64,000 nucleotides of DNA from Pirellulales bacterium (GCA_019745975.1 JAIESQ010000099.1:23066-87065), one strand, 5' to 3'; shown: positions 8,690 through 17,369, numbered from the stretch's first letter. Made by a program: numbers and translations. Notes: generated from the letters alone by a model not told the origin.

Positions 8690-11194
8690 CTAGAGTGCGC
8701 AGTTGAGTAAGTGATCACCTTGCCGCTGGCCGGCTAGCTGCCGATCGACGGCAGCCTCCCATTCGCCCAGCTCATTGAATCGGTAGGCGCGATCGCTATC
8801 CAGCGCCACCAGGTGCAACCAGCCATTGGTCGCCAAGTCTCTCACCGCAGGGTGGCGGTTGAGAATCGTGCCGATGGCCGAGCAGGGCGCCTCGACGACA
8901 ACCAGCAGCCGCAGCGGTTCGTGCTGAAGTTGTCGGCCGTCGTGCACCGATTGCCACGGCAACCCTGTCATCAGATCGCCACCATTTCCCTGCACGACCG
9001 CGAACTTGCCCACCACGTTGTGCAGAACTTTGTTGCCGCTGCCAAACGCGCGGTTATCCACGGTCGACGCGTAGTACTGCAGATTGATCCAGTTGGCGAC
9101 CACCACAGGCGCGGTCAGGATCAGTTCCAAGGTGCTGAGATCGTGATCGGTCGCGTGTTCGTAGCTGTGTAGGAACGCCCGACCACGCAGGTTGCATCCC
9201 TGCGTCCGCGCGCGGGGAGCCGCGATGAAGGCCGCATTGCCAGCCAGCCCCCACTCGGGCCGGACCTCCGACCAGTCGCGACTGCGCGACCAGACGGCGT
9301 GCGGAGTCGCCGCGCCCAGTCGCAGGGCACGGTCCGCGCGATTTCGCCGGCCTGCTTCTTGAGTCCATTCGCGCAAGTTCGCGAAATCGGACCGCAAGGC
9401 GGCCGGCAGCAAGCCTTCGTCAAAGTACGTGATCTCGTCGGTGGTCGTGTTGTGCAGCGCCGCCAGGAACCAGGTATCCTCCGGAATCGTTATTCCGCGG
9501 CTGGCGAGGCCCTGTCGCACGCTGGCGTCATTCAGCAGGGCCGCCGCCAGACGCGCGTTCGGCTCGCCGGAATGGCCGCCACACGCGCCGCAATCGAGAC
9601 TGGCCTGATACGGATTGTTGACCGTTTGACTGCCATGCCCGCAGAGCACGACCAGCCGGGCAAAATCTTCTGTCAGCCCGAGCTTCCGCAGCATATTCTC
9701 AGCGAACACCAAGCGTTGCTCGGGCGCGAGCCCAGTGTTTTCGGCCACTCGTAGTTGTGGCCCAAGCAGGGGACGAACCGCGTTAGGCACGCCATCCAGC
9801 CGTCCCGTCGGATCGCCGCCTTGTAAACCAAGCGTCCGACTCACCAGTTTCACCACCGCCAGCCAGCCCAACGTCTCCACAAACGTGAAGCCCGAAGTCG
9901 TCCACTGAGTGAAGCCAGTCCACAGTCGCCTGAACGTTCGCATCGCCAGTCGCCGATCGACCATCTCGGCTTCGCTGGAGTCATGCGGACAAGGCAGGCC
10001 TTCAGCAATGCGTACACTTGGCGTGAGCAGCACCGGGCACTGTGCTCGACCCTTCGCGCCGCCCAGCGGCCGATACTCGATCGGCATGCCGAAGAAACCG
10101 GCGAACCCGAAGGTCTCGATCTCGTCCGAAACGGCTTCCAGGCATCGGCGCAGCGGCTCCGATCGCACGTCGATACAGAAGACCAATTGCGCGGTTCGGC
10201 GGCGCGGCATTGGCAGCGGGCGGCGACGCGCCGTTAGCTGAACCAGCAACTGGCGGCGATAGGCGATCTCGACGGCGCCTTGCAAGATGTAGCGAATGGC
10301 AGCTTCTCTCGGCGCAAGACCCGTTGTCTCGTCTTGGTCGTTCGCCTGACGGCGCCCAGCGCCGGTCGCGTCGGCAGGCTGAGAACGCAGACCCAAGGAG
10401 ACCAGCGCGGCATCGTACGAGACACAAATCGCCAACAGCCCGGTCAAGTCGTCGCGGTATGTTTCGGCAAGCTGGGGATCGCGCTGCAGGTACTTGATAT
10501 ACGACGCCCAGCCCTTAACCGCATATAACTGTCGCGTGAAGTAGTCCTGCCGCGCTTCAGGCGCCACGCCGAGCGCCTCGATCGACTCGGCGATTGCTGG
10601 GAGCGGCTCAACCGGCAGGTGCGCCACTCGTTCGCGAAATCCCACCGCGCCAAGGCGGTCCATGCGCAGATCGAGAACGGCCGCTTCGCGCCAAGCCGTG
10701 TACAGCGGCTGGTTCTTCCAAGGACTCGGCCAGAGTGCCTGCCCTTGATCGTAGTGCCGCTCGCAGTGCTTGGTAATTTCTTCCACCAGCACAGCACGCC
10801 ACGGGTCGGCCGCCTCCCTCGGCGAGACCGGGGCGCTTGCCGGATGGGGTTCAGCCGTGGCTTCCAAGCGGGCGATAAGCTCCTCGACATCGAAGTCGGC
10901 AAAGAGCGCGGGGTGGGCGGCACCGACCTCGTGGAGCGATTGAGCAAGGTCTTCGCTGGTGAACCGGCCGTGGCTCCAGAGCTCGCCAAAGTACTCCACC
11001 GGCATGAGCATCTCGGCATCGGTCCAAGCGCGTAGCCGTTGGCGCGCCGTCAGAAAGTCGTCTCCGCTCAATCCCAAGAATGGATTGACGGCGACAAAAT
11101 CTTCGAGCGGCCACAGCGGCGCAAGGGCTGCTTGCGCTTGTCGCACCACGCTCGGTAGCTGCTCGCCAATGTCCACACCTGTCTGTTGCGACAC
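8690..11194 (-). CDS. dabA: DabA-type inorganic carbon (CO2) uptake subunit (DUF2309)
   Basis: About 834 residues. GTG at 11194 follows AAGGAG with good spacing and yields the usual N-terminus leading to LAPLWPLEDFVAVNPFLGL, a family signature. DabA is the beta-carbonic-anhydrase-like partner of a membrane subunit, hydrating CO2 to bicarbonate inside the cell and driven by ion flow. The zinc ligands expected from the family are visible: Cys and Asp in FCIDVRSEP (about 338) and His and Cys in LCGHGSQTVNNPY plus DCGACGGHSGEPNAR (about 515-540). It lies 173 bases behind dabB on the same strand. Identification by these motifs and by the partner gene is strong; the coupling ion is not readable. 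Confidence 0.92.
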   Translation of the reverse strand: MSQQTGVDIGEQLPSVVRQAQAALAPLWPLEDFVAVNPFLGLSGDDFLTARQRLRAWTDAEMLMPVEYFGELWSHGRFTSEDLAQSLHEVGAAHPALFADFDVEELIARLEATAEPHPASAPVSPREAADPWRAVLVEEITKHCERHYDQGQALWPSPWKNQPLYTAWREAAVLDLRMDRLGAVGFRERVAHLPVEPLPAIAESIEALGVAPEARQDYFTRQLYAVKGWASYIKYLQRDPQLAETYRDDLTGLLAICVSYDAALVSLGLRSQPADATGAGRRQANDQDETTGLAPREAAIRYILQGAVEIAYRRQLLVQLTARRRPLPMPRRRTAQLVFCIDVRSEPLRRCLEAVSDEIETFGFAGFFGMPIEYRPLGGAKGRAQCPVLLTPSVRIAEGLPCPHDSSEAEMVDRRLAMRTFRRLWTGFTQWTTSGFTFVETLGWLAVVKLVSRTLGLQGGDPTGRLDGVPNAVRPLLGPQLRVAENTGLAPEQRLVFAENMLRKLGLTEDFARLVVLCGHGSQTVNNPYQASLDCGACGGHSGEPNARLAAALLNDASVRQGLASRGITIPEDTWFLAALHNTTTDEITYFDEGLLPAALRSDFANLREWTQEAGRRNRADRALRLGAATPHAVWSRSRDWSEVRPEWGLAGNAAFIAAPRARTQGCNLRGRAFLHSYEHATDHDLSTLELILTAPVVVANWINLQYYASTVDNRAFGSGNKVLHNVVGKFAVVQGNGGDLMTGLPWQSVHDGRQLQHEPLRLLVVVEAPCSAIGTILNRHPAVRDLATNGWLHLVALDSDRAYRFNELGEWEAAVDRQLAGQRQGDHLLNCAL

Positions 11195-11367
11195 GCTCCA
11201 CTCCTTGTTAGATTTGGCCGAGGCTTCACCACAAGTTGACCCTTTGGGGACGTAACCGCGCGATCCGCTGCCGGCAAGTCCGCGAAACCCGCTTGGGCCC
11301 CGCCTCACATCGACCTGCCGGACAGCGGACCTCACGGGCTGCCGCACAGCGGACTACCTGGTTGCCA

Positions 11368-12990
11368 TCAGACATGCGGCGCCGCCAGTGGCGCGCCTTC
11401 GCTCGGGCGCCGCCAAACTCGCGTTACCATGCGCCGCGCGAAGATGTCCACGTAAAAGCCGTTGACCGCGTGCACCCATAGCGCCCGCAACGCGGGATTG
11501 CGCTGGGCCTGTTCCACGCCGGCCTGCAATCCGAACATCGCCGCGAAGCCCGTCAACACCAGGAGCCATGCTGCCACATCCAGCGCCGATGGCCGGGGCA
11601 ATTCCCGCGCGATCGAGTCGGCCAAAGCCGCATCGATCAGGCGATAACCCAAGGCGTACGCCGAACAAACGGCCACCGCGCTGGCAATGCCGCGTAGCCA
11701 GATCCGAGGATTCGGGGTCATCAGGGCGTGCCATAGCAATTGCACGACGGCCAGGGTGAGTATCGCGCCCAGCAAGTAGCCACCCGGCTTTTTTGGCAAG
11801 TCGGCCCCCAGCCATGCGGTCCACAACCAACAAAGTGGCAGCGCCAACATCACAGCAGCACCCAACGCGCCCCACGAGGAGAGCACGCCGGCCTGGGCGT
11901 ATTCGCGACCGTCCTGGGCTTGCTTCGATTGCACCGCCGAACCTGAGTTCAAGAAGGCGTGAGCCTTGTAAAGCGAATGTCCCACGATGTGCAGTAGCGC
12001 GGCGGCGAAGGCGCCGGTCCCGCATTGCAGCAGCATGAAACCCATCTGCGCCACCGTCGAATAAGCGAGCGCTCGCTTGATGCTGACTTGCGTGAGCATC
12101 ACCAGCGCGCCAAACAAGGCCGTCGTCGCGCCAATCACCACGAGCAAGTCCAGAGCCACGTGGGAAAGGCAAAGCAACGGGCTCAGCCGCAACACGAGGA
12201 ATCCGCCGGCGTTGATCACGCCCGCATGCATCAGGGCGCTGACGGGTGTCGGCGTCTCCATCGTGTCGGGCAGCCAACTGTGGAAAGGGAACTGCGCCGA
12301 TTTGGTCATTGCGCCGAGCACCAAGCAGATGCAGGCTAGTTCCACGGTCCACGAAGGACCGGTCGCGCTGCTGTGTTCAGCGGCCGCCCAGGTAAACAAC
12401 TCTTGGTAAGCCAGCGACCCACAAGACCAGTAGATCAATGCCAGCGCCACGACCAGCATCAAGTCTCCCAGCCGGCTGATCAGAAACTTTTTGCGTGCCG
12501 CCAGCAGCGCGGCCGGACGGTCGGCGTAATGCGTCAAAAGCTGGTGCAGTCCGAGGCTGGTCAGAACCCAGGCCATGATGAATATGCCAAGGTTGCCGGC
12601 GACAACCAGGCTCAGCACGGCTCCGAGCGTGAAGCCAATCCAGCGCAGGAAGCGGCCCTGCGCGGGATCGCCATCGAGATACCGCACCGAATACCGGGCC
12701 ACCACGACTCCCAAGCAGCTGATCAACAGCCCCATGATGGCTGCCAGCGCGTCGAACCAGAGATCGAGCCGCAGCAAGTCGCTGCCCATCCCGACTTGTC
12801 GCGTCACGGCTCCCCTCGCCGCCACGCCCAGGGCAGCCAGCAGCAGCATCGCAGCGGCGATCAAGGTGGCCACAACCGTCAAGCGGCCCATCTGGCGCGG
12901 ATGGCAATTGGCCCAGCGATCGGGGACGGCTCCGAGCAAGAGCAACAACAGCGGTGGGGCTCCCACCAGGGCGGCGAGCGTAGCATTCAT
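11368..12990 (-). CDS. dabB: DabB-type membrane subunit (NuoL/MrpA-like proton channel family)
   Basis: About 540 residues, nearly all hydrophobic, with some 13-15 predicted membrane helices. It contains NuoL/antiporter-family marks: the segment GIFIMAWVLTSLGLHQLLTH, then SAQFPFHSWLPDTMETPTP followed by VSALMHAGVINAGGFLV, and HIVGHSLYKAHAFLNSGS with conserved His and Lys. In this family the lysines and histidines line ion paths. No nuo or mrp genes are nearby, whereas dabA follows directly, which decides for DabB over complex I. The start at 12990 has GAGG about a dozen bases upstream. It is the first gene of the operon dabB-dabA-unknown. Confidence 0.9.
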   Translation of the reverse strand: MNATLAALVGAPPLLLLLLGAVPDRWANCHPRQMGRLTVVATLIAAAMLLLAALGVAARGAVTRQVGMGSDLLRLDLWFDALAAIMGLLISCLGVVVARYSVRYLDGDPAQGRFLRWIGFTLGAVLSLVVAGNLGIFIMAWVLTSLGLHQLLTHYADRPAALLAARKKFLISRLGDLMLVVALALIYWSCGSLAYQELFTWAAAEHSSATGPSWTVELACICLVLGAMTKSAQFPFHSWLPDTMETPTPVSALMHAGVINAGGFLVLRLSPLLCLSHVALDLLVVIGATTALFGALVMLTQVSIKRALAYSTVAQMGFMLLQCGTGAFAAALLHIVGHSLYKAHAFLNSGSAVQSKQAQDGREYAQAGVLSSWGALGAAVMLALPLCWLWTAWLGADLPKKPGGYLLGAILTLAVVQLLWHALMTPNPRIWLRGIASAVAVCSAYALGYRLIDAALADSIARELPRPSALDVAAWLLVLTGFAAMFGLQAGVEQAQRNPALRALWVHAVNGFYVDIFARRMVTRVWRRPSEGAPLAAPHV

Positions 12991-13038
12991 CGGTGTCCGT
13001 CCTCAGGGCGGTGATCAAGCAATACCGGCAACCTAACA

Positions 13039-13068
13039 GACGAATTTTAATTCGTCAATATAGATTGA
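13039..13068. promoter_or_regulatory. Two overlapping palindromes in the dabB/regulator intergenic region
   Basis: In an unusually AT-rich gap between dabB and the divergent regulator there are two inverted repeats: GACGAATT-TT-AATTCGTC (13039-13056, 8-base arms) and TCAAT-ATAG-ATTGA (13055-13068, 5-base arms). Their size and position suit operators for a winged-helix repressor of the MarR/ArsR kind. They lie about 50-80 bases upstream of dabB. Protein binding is inferred. Confidence 0.5.
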
Positions 13069-13262
13069 TGTAAAATATATCGCGAAATGTATTGCGTATC
13101 ATAAGAAAAATAAGAACCTTTTTTCGCCAATCGCCACTCGCGATTGCCACATCTGCTTTTCCGGGCTAGGCTTAACGGCACGCCGTTCCCTTGGTGGCCG
13201 TCGATTCAACAGCCACCGCGTCCCCCAAAAGTTGCTGGAATACAGGGCCCGAGAAGCCACCA

Positions 13263-13625
13263 ATGAACACCGCGCGAAGGCTCCCTGCCCGGTCCGCGAA
13301 ACGCTCAACTGGCGCGTCCCGGGCCCAGTCAGCCCAACCCGCGCCGGACACGCCGCGCTGGACCTTTCTGACCAATCACGCGCATGTGCTGATCCTGTTG
13401 GCCCAGGATCAGACCATCGTGTTGCGCGAAGTCGCTGCCCGCGTGGGTATTACCGAGCGGGCCGTGCAGAAAATCATCGCCGACCTGGCCGAAGACGGTT
13501 ACCTCGAGCGCGAGAAAGTCGGGCGACAGAATCGCTATCGCATTCGGCCAAGGCGGCCGCTGCGACACCCCATCGAGTCACACCGCTCCGTCGACGATTT
13601 GCTGGCGTTGATTGCGCGAAAATAG
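13263..13625 (+). CDS. Winged-helix (MarR-like) transcriptional regulator
   Basis: About 120 residues from ATG at 13263. After a basic, probably disordered N-terminus of some 35 residues, a winged helix is clear: [40 protein letters not shown] as the helix-turn-helix, then [20 protein letters not shown] as wing. The C-terminus carries [14 protein letters not shown], perhaps for dimerisation. It is transcribed away from dabB across an AT-rich gap holding two palindromes, so it is the obvious candidate regulator of dabBA, perhaps responding to carbon supply. The upstream in-frame extension to 13191 has no ribosome site. DNA-binding class is confident; the target is inferred. Confidence 0.8.
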   Translation: MNTARRLPARSAKRSTGASRAQSAQPAPDTPRWTFLTNHAHVLILLAQDQTIVLREVAARVGITERAVQKIIADLAEDGYLEREKVGRQNRYRIRPRRPLRHPIESHRSVDDLLALIARK

Positions 13626-13662
13626 CTCCCCAACTCCAGGGGTGCCGCTCGTCCAGCCTGCG

Positions 13663-14154
13663 TCAGCTTTGCAGGTGCGACTCGAGAAACCACAAGCTCT
13701 TGTCCAGCCCGCGCGACACTTCGGTGAACAAGTCGGCGGTGTCCGCGTCGCCAAATGACGTGGCCGTGTCGATCGCCGCCCGCGACGACTTGGCCAGCTC
13801 GGCGTACCGAGCCGACAAGGCTTCGAGGTGCTGCCGCCCCTCGACGGCCTCGAGCGGATACTCGGGCAGTCGCGATGCCGATGCCGCCATTCGCACCGTG
13901 CCATGCGCACTGCCGCCCAGGGCCGTGGCCCGTTCGGCGATCAGGTCGATGTACGCTTCGACCTCGCCGGCCAACGTGTCGAACAGCAAGTGAAGCTGAT
14001 AGAACTGCGCCCCCTTGACATTCCAATGGGCCTGCTTCGTTTGGCTGTATAGATCGGTCGTGTCGGCCAAATGCTGGTTCAACAGCGCGACGGCCTTCTC
14101 CCGCGCGTCGGGCGCGAGATCGTTCTTCGTGCTGAACGTCTTCGATTTCGCCAT
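13663..14154 (-). CDS. dps: Dps-family ferritin-like DNA protection protein
   Basis: About 163 residues starting at ATG 14154 behind GAGGAGG; a longer frame upstream is not needed. The ferroxidase signature of Dps is present: LYSQTKQAHWNVKGAQFYQL with the conserved His, followed by LLFDTLAGEVEAYIDLIAE with the Asp and Glu that complete the inter-subunit iron site. The C-terminus has DKSLWFLESHLQS, as in other Dps proteins. Dps dodecamers oxidise and store iron and shield DNA in stationary or oxidative stress. It is convergent with the winged-helix regulator (about 37 bases apart) and probably not part of the dab system. Confidence 0.92.
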   Translation of the reverse strand: MAKSKTFSTKNDLAPDAREKAVALLNQHLADTTDLYSQTKQAHWNVKGAQFYQLHLLFDTLAGEVEAYIDLIAERATALGGSAHGTVRMAASASRLPEYPLEAVEGRQHLEALSARYAELAKSSRAAIDTATSFGDADTADLFTEVSRGLDKSLWFLESHLQS

Positions 14155-14280
14155 GGCAGGTTCCTCCTCGGTCGCGATTGCGCTGGTTGGCAATGCGGCA
14201 ATTCTAGGAGCAATCTGGCGACTCGGGGAGGGAGGGGGGCCGGTTATCGAGCCAGCTTGCGCCAAGTGCGCGGCGACACG

Positions 14281-14464
14281 TTAGCCCGCATTTCTCACCA
14301 ACTTCGTGGCGAGCGGAGTTAAGTGCTTGGATGGCAAGAAGCAGGGTGTGGATCGACCGGAAGCGTATTGGCTCATACGTTGAGGATCGAGACGCACCCG
14401 GCGACGCCGCCATCCAAGCACTTGGGCTCCGCGTAGCAGATGGCTGGTGAGAAATGCGGGTTAG
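14281..14464. repeat. MITE-like element with long imperfect terminal inverted repeats
   Basis: The two ends are inverted copies: CCCGCATTTCTCACCA at 14285-14300 matches TGGTGAGAAATGCGGG at 14445-14460, and AAGTGCTTGGATGGC at 14321-14335 matches GCCATCCAAGCACTT at 14409-14423. Together the arms extend about 60 bases with small gaps, and TTAG occurs at both outer ends. The centre (about 70 bases) carries no gene. Its right edge coincides with the TAA stop of the WD40 gene on the minus strand. Confidence 0.75.
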
Positions 14465-15267
14465 TTGGCCGCGGTGTTGCTTGCCGCGCGAGGCGGCGGC
14501 GCCAGGGGAGTCGCGTCCACCAACGAAAACTCGTCACCGGTGGTCACAAGGCGAAAGCCATCGGCAGAAGCGCGAACGTGCGAGAGCGGTCGAAGTACGC
14601 TCAATTCGCCCATCGCTTGCCAGCTTTCGGTGTTCCAGATCCAACCCTCTTGATCGTCAAACCAGGCGAGCAGTGTGCGGTCGTTACCCAAAAACGCCAG
14701 GTACCCGTACTCGTCCCGCTGAGCCAGGCTGGCCACGATCCGCATTGAGTCCAGCTCAATCACGAACAGTCGGCGAAAGCCGCGCACCGCAGCCAGGCGA
14801 CCGTCGCGCGACAGGCACATGTTTCGTAAGACGGCCTCTCCAGGCCTCACTTCACGGACTACTTTGCGATCCTTGAGGCTCCAGACTCTCAGCGCACCAT
14901 CCTGGCAGGACGCAACCAGCTCGTCGGCATTTCGATAGAGCGCGGTTTGCACGATCGCAGGATGGGGCAGCCGACCGATCTCGCGGCGTGCGCCAGTATC
15001 GATCAGCACCACGCCATCGCGCCCGGCGACGGCCACACTGCTACCACTGGGGTCAAAGGACACCCAACGAACTTGCACGTCGCCATCGAGCGATAGCTGC
15101 AACCGCGCAAAACGCTCTTGGAACCGGCGATCTGTGGGCGCCGTCGACTCCGCGTCAGCCGCTGCCGCCGATTCGCGCGACTCGTCGTACAGCGCCAGCG
15201 CCGCGATCAACGCGTCGTCGGCGCCGCCAGCAGTCTCTTCCGCGTCAAACCGACGATCCGCTGTCAT
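14461..15267 (-). CDS. WD40-repeat protein of an ECF sigma locus, apparently lacking the usual kinase domain
   Basis: About 268 residues. ATG at 15267 lies inside the end of the sigma-factor gene (23-base overlap), so the two are translationally coupled. The first 25 residues (MTADRRFDAEETAGGADDAL) resemble the opening of planctomycete Ser/Thr kinases encoded behind ECF sigma factors, but instead of a kinase domain the sequence runs after a short Ala/Asp/Glu-rich linker into four or five WD-type blades (VRWVSFDPSGSSVAVAGRDG, LRVWSLKDRKVVREV). No membrane segment is evident. The gene ends exactly at the edge of a repeat element. It may be a sensor or partner of the sigma factor, or a deletion remnant of a kinase-WD40 receptor. 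Confidence 0.75.
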   Translation of the reverse strand: MTADRRFDAEETAGGADDALIAALALYDESRESAAAADAESTAPTDRRFQERFARLQLSLDGDVQVRWVSFDPSGSSVAVAGRDGVVLIDTGARREIGRLPHPAIVQTALYRNADELVASCQDGALRVWSLKDRKVVREVRPGEAVLRNMCLSRDGRLAAVRGFRRLFVIELDSMRIVASLAQRDEYGYLAFLGNDRTLLAWFDDQEGWIWNTESWQAMGELSVLRPLSHVRASADGFRLVTTGDEFSLVDATPLAPPPRAASNTAAN

Positions 15268-15877
15268 GCGCCGGCCACTCCTCGGCGAGCCGTTCGAGCC
15301 CACGCAGCCAGAGCTTGCGGATTGCCCCTTCGCTCCGCCCTAGCTCGGCGGCAATCTCGGCGAACGACCGCCGTTCGAACGCCCGCGCGCGAACAACACG
15401 CCGGTAATCGTCGGGCAGGCTCGCCAAGAGCGCTTGCAAGGCCACGGCTCGTTCGTCGGCCACCAGCTTGCGCCAGGGAGTCGCGTGCTGCTCCAAGCGC
15501 GCATCGCCATTGCCGCCCAGGCCTGGCCCGCCATCGAGCCGCTGCTCGCGGCGCACGTCGCGCTTGTCGGCCGCCAAGAACCGCCGATGCGCCTGCGTCA
15601 CCTGATTGTGCAAGATGCGCCGCAACCAACCGTGCAATTCCTCGTCGCTCGTGCCGCGGAACTGCCCCAGGCTCTGCTGCGCCGCCGTGAGCGTGTCCTG
15701 GACGATGTCCGACGGGCTGAGCTTCGCGCGCAGCTCGGTCGATAGCTCGCGGGCGGCCGCCAACCGGAGATAGTCGCGGCAGGTGGTCCACAATTGTTCG
15801 AGTGCCGCCGCGTCGCCGTCGCGCGCAGCGAACACCATGTCGATTGCCGCCCCAGCGGCCGGAGTGGGTGTCTCCAC
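15245..15877 (-). CDS. ECF-type RNA polymerase sigma factor
   Basis: About 210 residues from GTG at 15877. Region 2 is seen at about 25-95 (LWTTCRDYLRLAAARELS, LSPSDIVQDTLTAAQQSLGQ, LHGWLRRILHNQVTQAHRRF) and region 4 at about 145-200 (LPDDYRRVVRARAFERRSFA, ELGRSEGAIRKLWLRGLERL). This is the planctomycete ECF type usually paired with membrane kinase-WD40 proteins, here with the overlapping WD40 gene. It should redirect RNA polymerase to a small regulon, with activity set by phosphorylation or partner binding. The regulon is not visible in this window. Confidence 0.9.
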   Translation of the reverse strand: METPTPAAGAAIDMVFAARDGDAAALEQLWTTCRDYLRLAAARELSTELRAKLSPSDIVQDTLTAAQQSLGQFRGTSDEELHGWLRRILHNQVTQAHRRFLAADKRDVRREQRLDGGPGLGGNGDARLEQHATPWRKLVADERAVALQALLASLPDDYRRVVRARAFERRSFAEIAAELGRSEGAIRKLWLRGLERLAEEWPAHDSGSSV

Positions 15878-16258
15878 ACTCGACCTATCTACTTAGAGGG
15901 AATCCTCAGCGGGATGAGACGCGCCGCCAGCAACGAGGATAGCCGCAGGGCCCGGCGGTCGCAACAAACGCCAGCGCGAGTCGCGCTCGCCCTGACGGAC
16001 GTGATGACCGTGGCCGAGCAATCCAGCAGCGTCGCGCGGGCGAATCCAAGAATTCTGAAAAAACTTCCCCGGGCGCGTCCGGTTTTCTCTCGAAAAGCGC
16101 CTTTAGAGATAGGGGCAGGCTGCTGGCGCGAATTGTCCCCGACAGCTCGCGCCCCAGCAGGCTCGCGGCAACCGAGCACGAGTGGAGCGTCAACCCGATT
16201 CACTCGGGTGATGCGCAACACCGCCCAACGCGCGAGCGGTTGGGCGGCAAACAAACAC

Positions 16259-16312
16259 CTAGTGCTCTGCGAATCGCTTGCCCGCGAACTTTAGCCTATG
16301 ACAGAGCACTAG
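16259..16312. repeat. 54-base hairpin element, copy 1
   Basis: CTAGTGCTCTG at 16259-16269 is perfectly inverted as CAGAGCACTAG at 16302-16312, with a 32-base centre. A diverged copy of the same length is at 20803-20856, so this is a dispersed palindromic unit rather than a chance hairpin. Confidence 0.6.
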
Positions 16313-16543
16313 CGCGCGACGGCATCGCCGGGTTATGGGGCTGCCGGTCTTCGACGAGGGCCGGAATCCGGCGATGCCCACCGCGTGCTCAGCCTCTCGC
16401 GATCACGCAGCAATCGCGGTACGAACCAAGCCTCCTGGCAATTTCGCAGAATTTTCAACAATTCGCGTCCGGTTTCGCCGCCAAATGCGTCTTAGAGAGA
16501 TGGAGACCCTGCGGTCGCAGCATATCCCTGCTGCCACCCCCGC

Positions 16544-16601
16544 GGCCGCGTCGACCCGCATGCCCTAGAACGTGCCGGGTCGACGCGGCCTTCTCTTTCT
16601 T
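16544..16601 (+). terminator. Strong hairpin with T/C-rich tail
   Basis: GGCCGCGTCGACCC (16544-16557) pairs perfectly with GGGTCGACGCGGCC (16577-16590), followed on the plus strand by TTCTCTTTCTT. It has the form of an intrinsic terminator, yet no gene ends just before it, so it may close an unannotated RNA or be a relic. Confidence 0.5.
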
Positions 16602-17129
16602 GACCCTTGCCGACGCGCTTCGGCCGAACCTTGCCGAGGCGGCCATCGCCGCAGGGGTGCCCCGAACTGCGCGGAGTCATGCGAACTTCCGCGTTCCGGA
16701 TCGAAGCTGGGCAGCAAAATCTGCGTCCTCGGCGAGATCTGTGGATCATCCCGTCCTTGACTGAATTCTTGGCGCCCTGGCGCGAGGCATTCCAGGTCGG
16801 GCCGGCGTGGCCAATTTTGGCCCTTGACAAATGGTCATAAATGTATACAGTAATAGGTGCGAGACTTGAGAGGGAATACGCGCGGGTGCCATGCCCACGC
16901 TCGTCGTGGGCATGCCTGCGATCGATCCCCTGAACACCGAAAACTAGCCACAACAGGAGAAAACCACTGCGCGCCGGCCTGCGCGCTGACAACACCGACC
17001 AGCCACGCATCTTGCCCAGGGGCTTCGCGGTTCAATGAACCGTTTGTTTGAGTCGGAGCCGAGAGCTGCGTCCGCCGTGCGCGCGTCGATCGCGCTGCCT
17101 GAAGCCTGATCCCTGAGGCCTGGAGCCTG

Positions 17130-17284
17130 CTTAGGACGCAAAACCTCGCTTAGGACGATCGAGGACGCAACGGTTTTGAGTTTTGCGTCCTAAAATAACT
17201 CGTTGCTGCGAAAAAACTTAACTACTTTTGACAGCCGCTTAGGACGGTTAGGACGCAAATTCCCGGACAATCTTATTCTGGGGG
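17130..17284. repeat. GGACGCAAA element, copy 1
   Basis: About 155 bases nearly repeated at 41024-41175. It holds several TTAGGACG/GGACGCAA motifs, a perfect inverted pair TAGGACGCAAAAC (17132-17144) and GTTTTGCGTCCTA (17179-17191), and the conserved tail CAAATTCCCGGACAA before CTTATTCTGG. It lies just beyond the 3' end of the DUF2252 gene. No coding capacity is apparent. Confidence 0.8.
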
Positions 17285-17369
17285 ACCCCTGCGGCCGAGA
17301 GCGGTGAACAGGAGAAAGGAGAACAGGAGACCGAACAGGACCTGCGGGCGCTCGCCGATCGATCCGCAA

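Larger units (their letters stand above)
15878..17129. other. Long non-coding stretch with repeated motifs
   Basis: About 1.25 kb without a convincing gene. It contains two diverged copies of a bipartite motif, GCGTCCGGTTT followed 11-12 bases later by GCG(C/T)CTTTAGAGA or similar, at about 16048-16112 and 16446-16502; a perfect 11-base inverted repeat at 16259-16312; and a strong hairpin at 16544-16590. The part near 16810-16860 (TTGACAAATGGTCATAAATGTATACAG) has a plausible TTGACA/TATAC-like promoter layout on the plus strand with no gene behind it. Confidence 0.45.
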
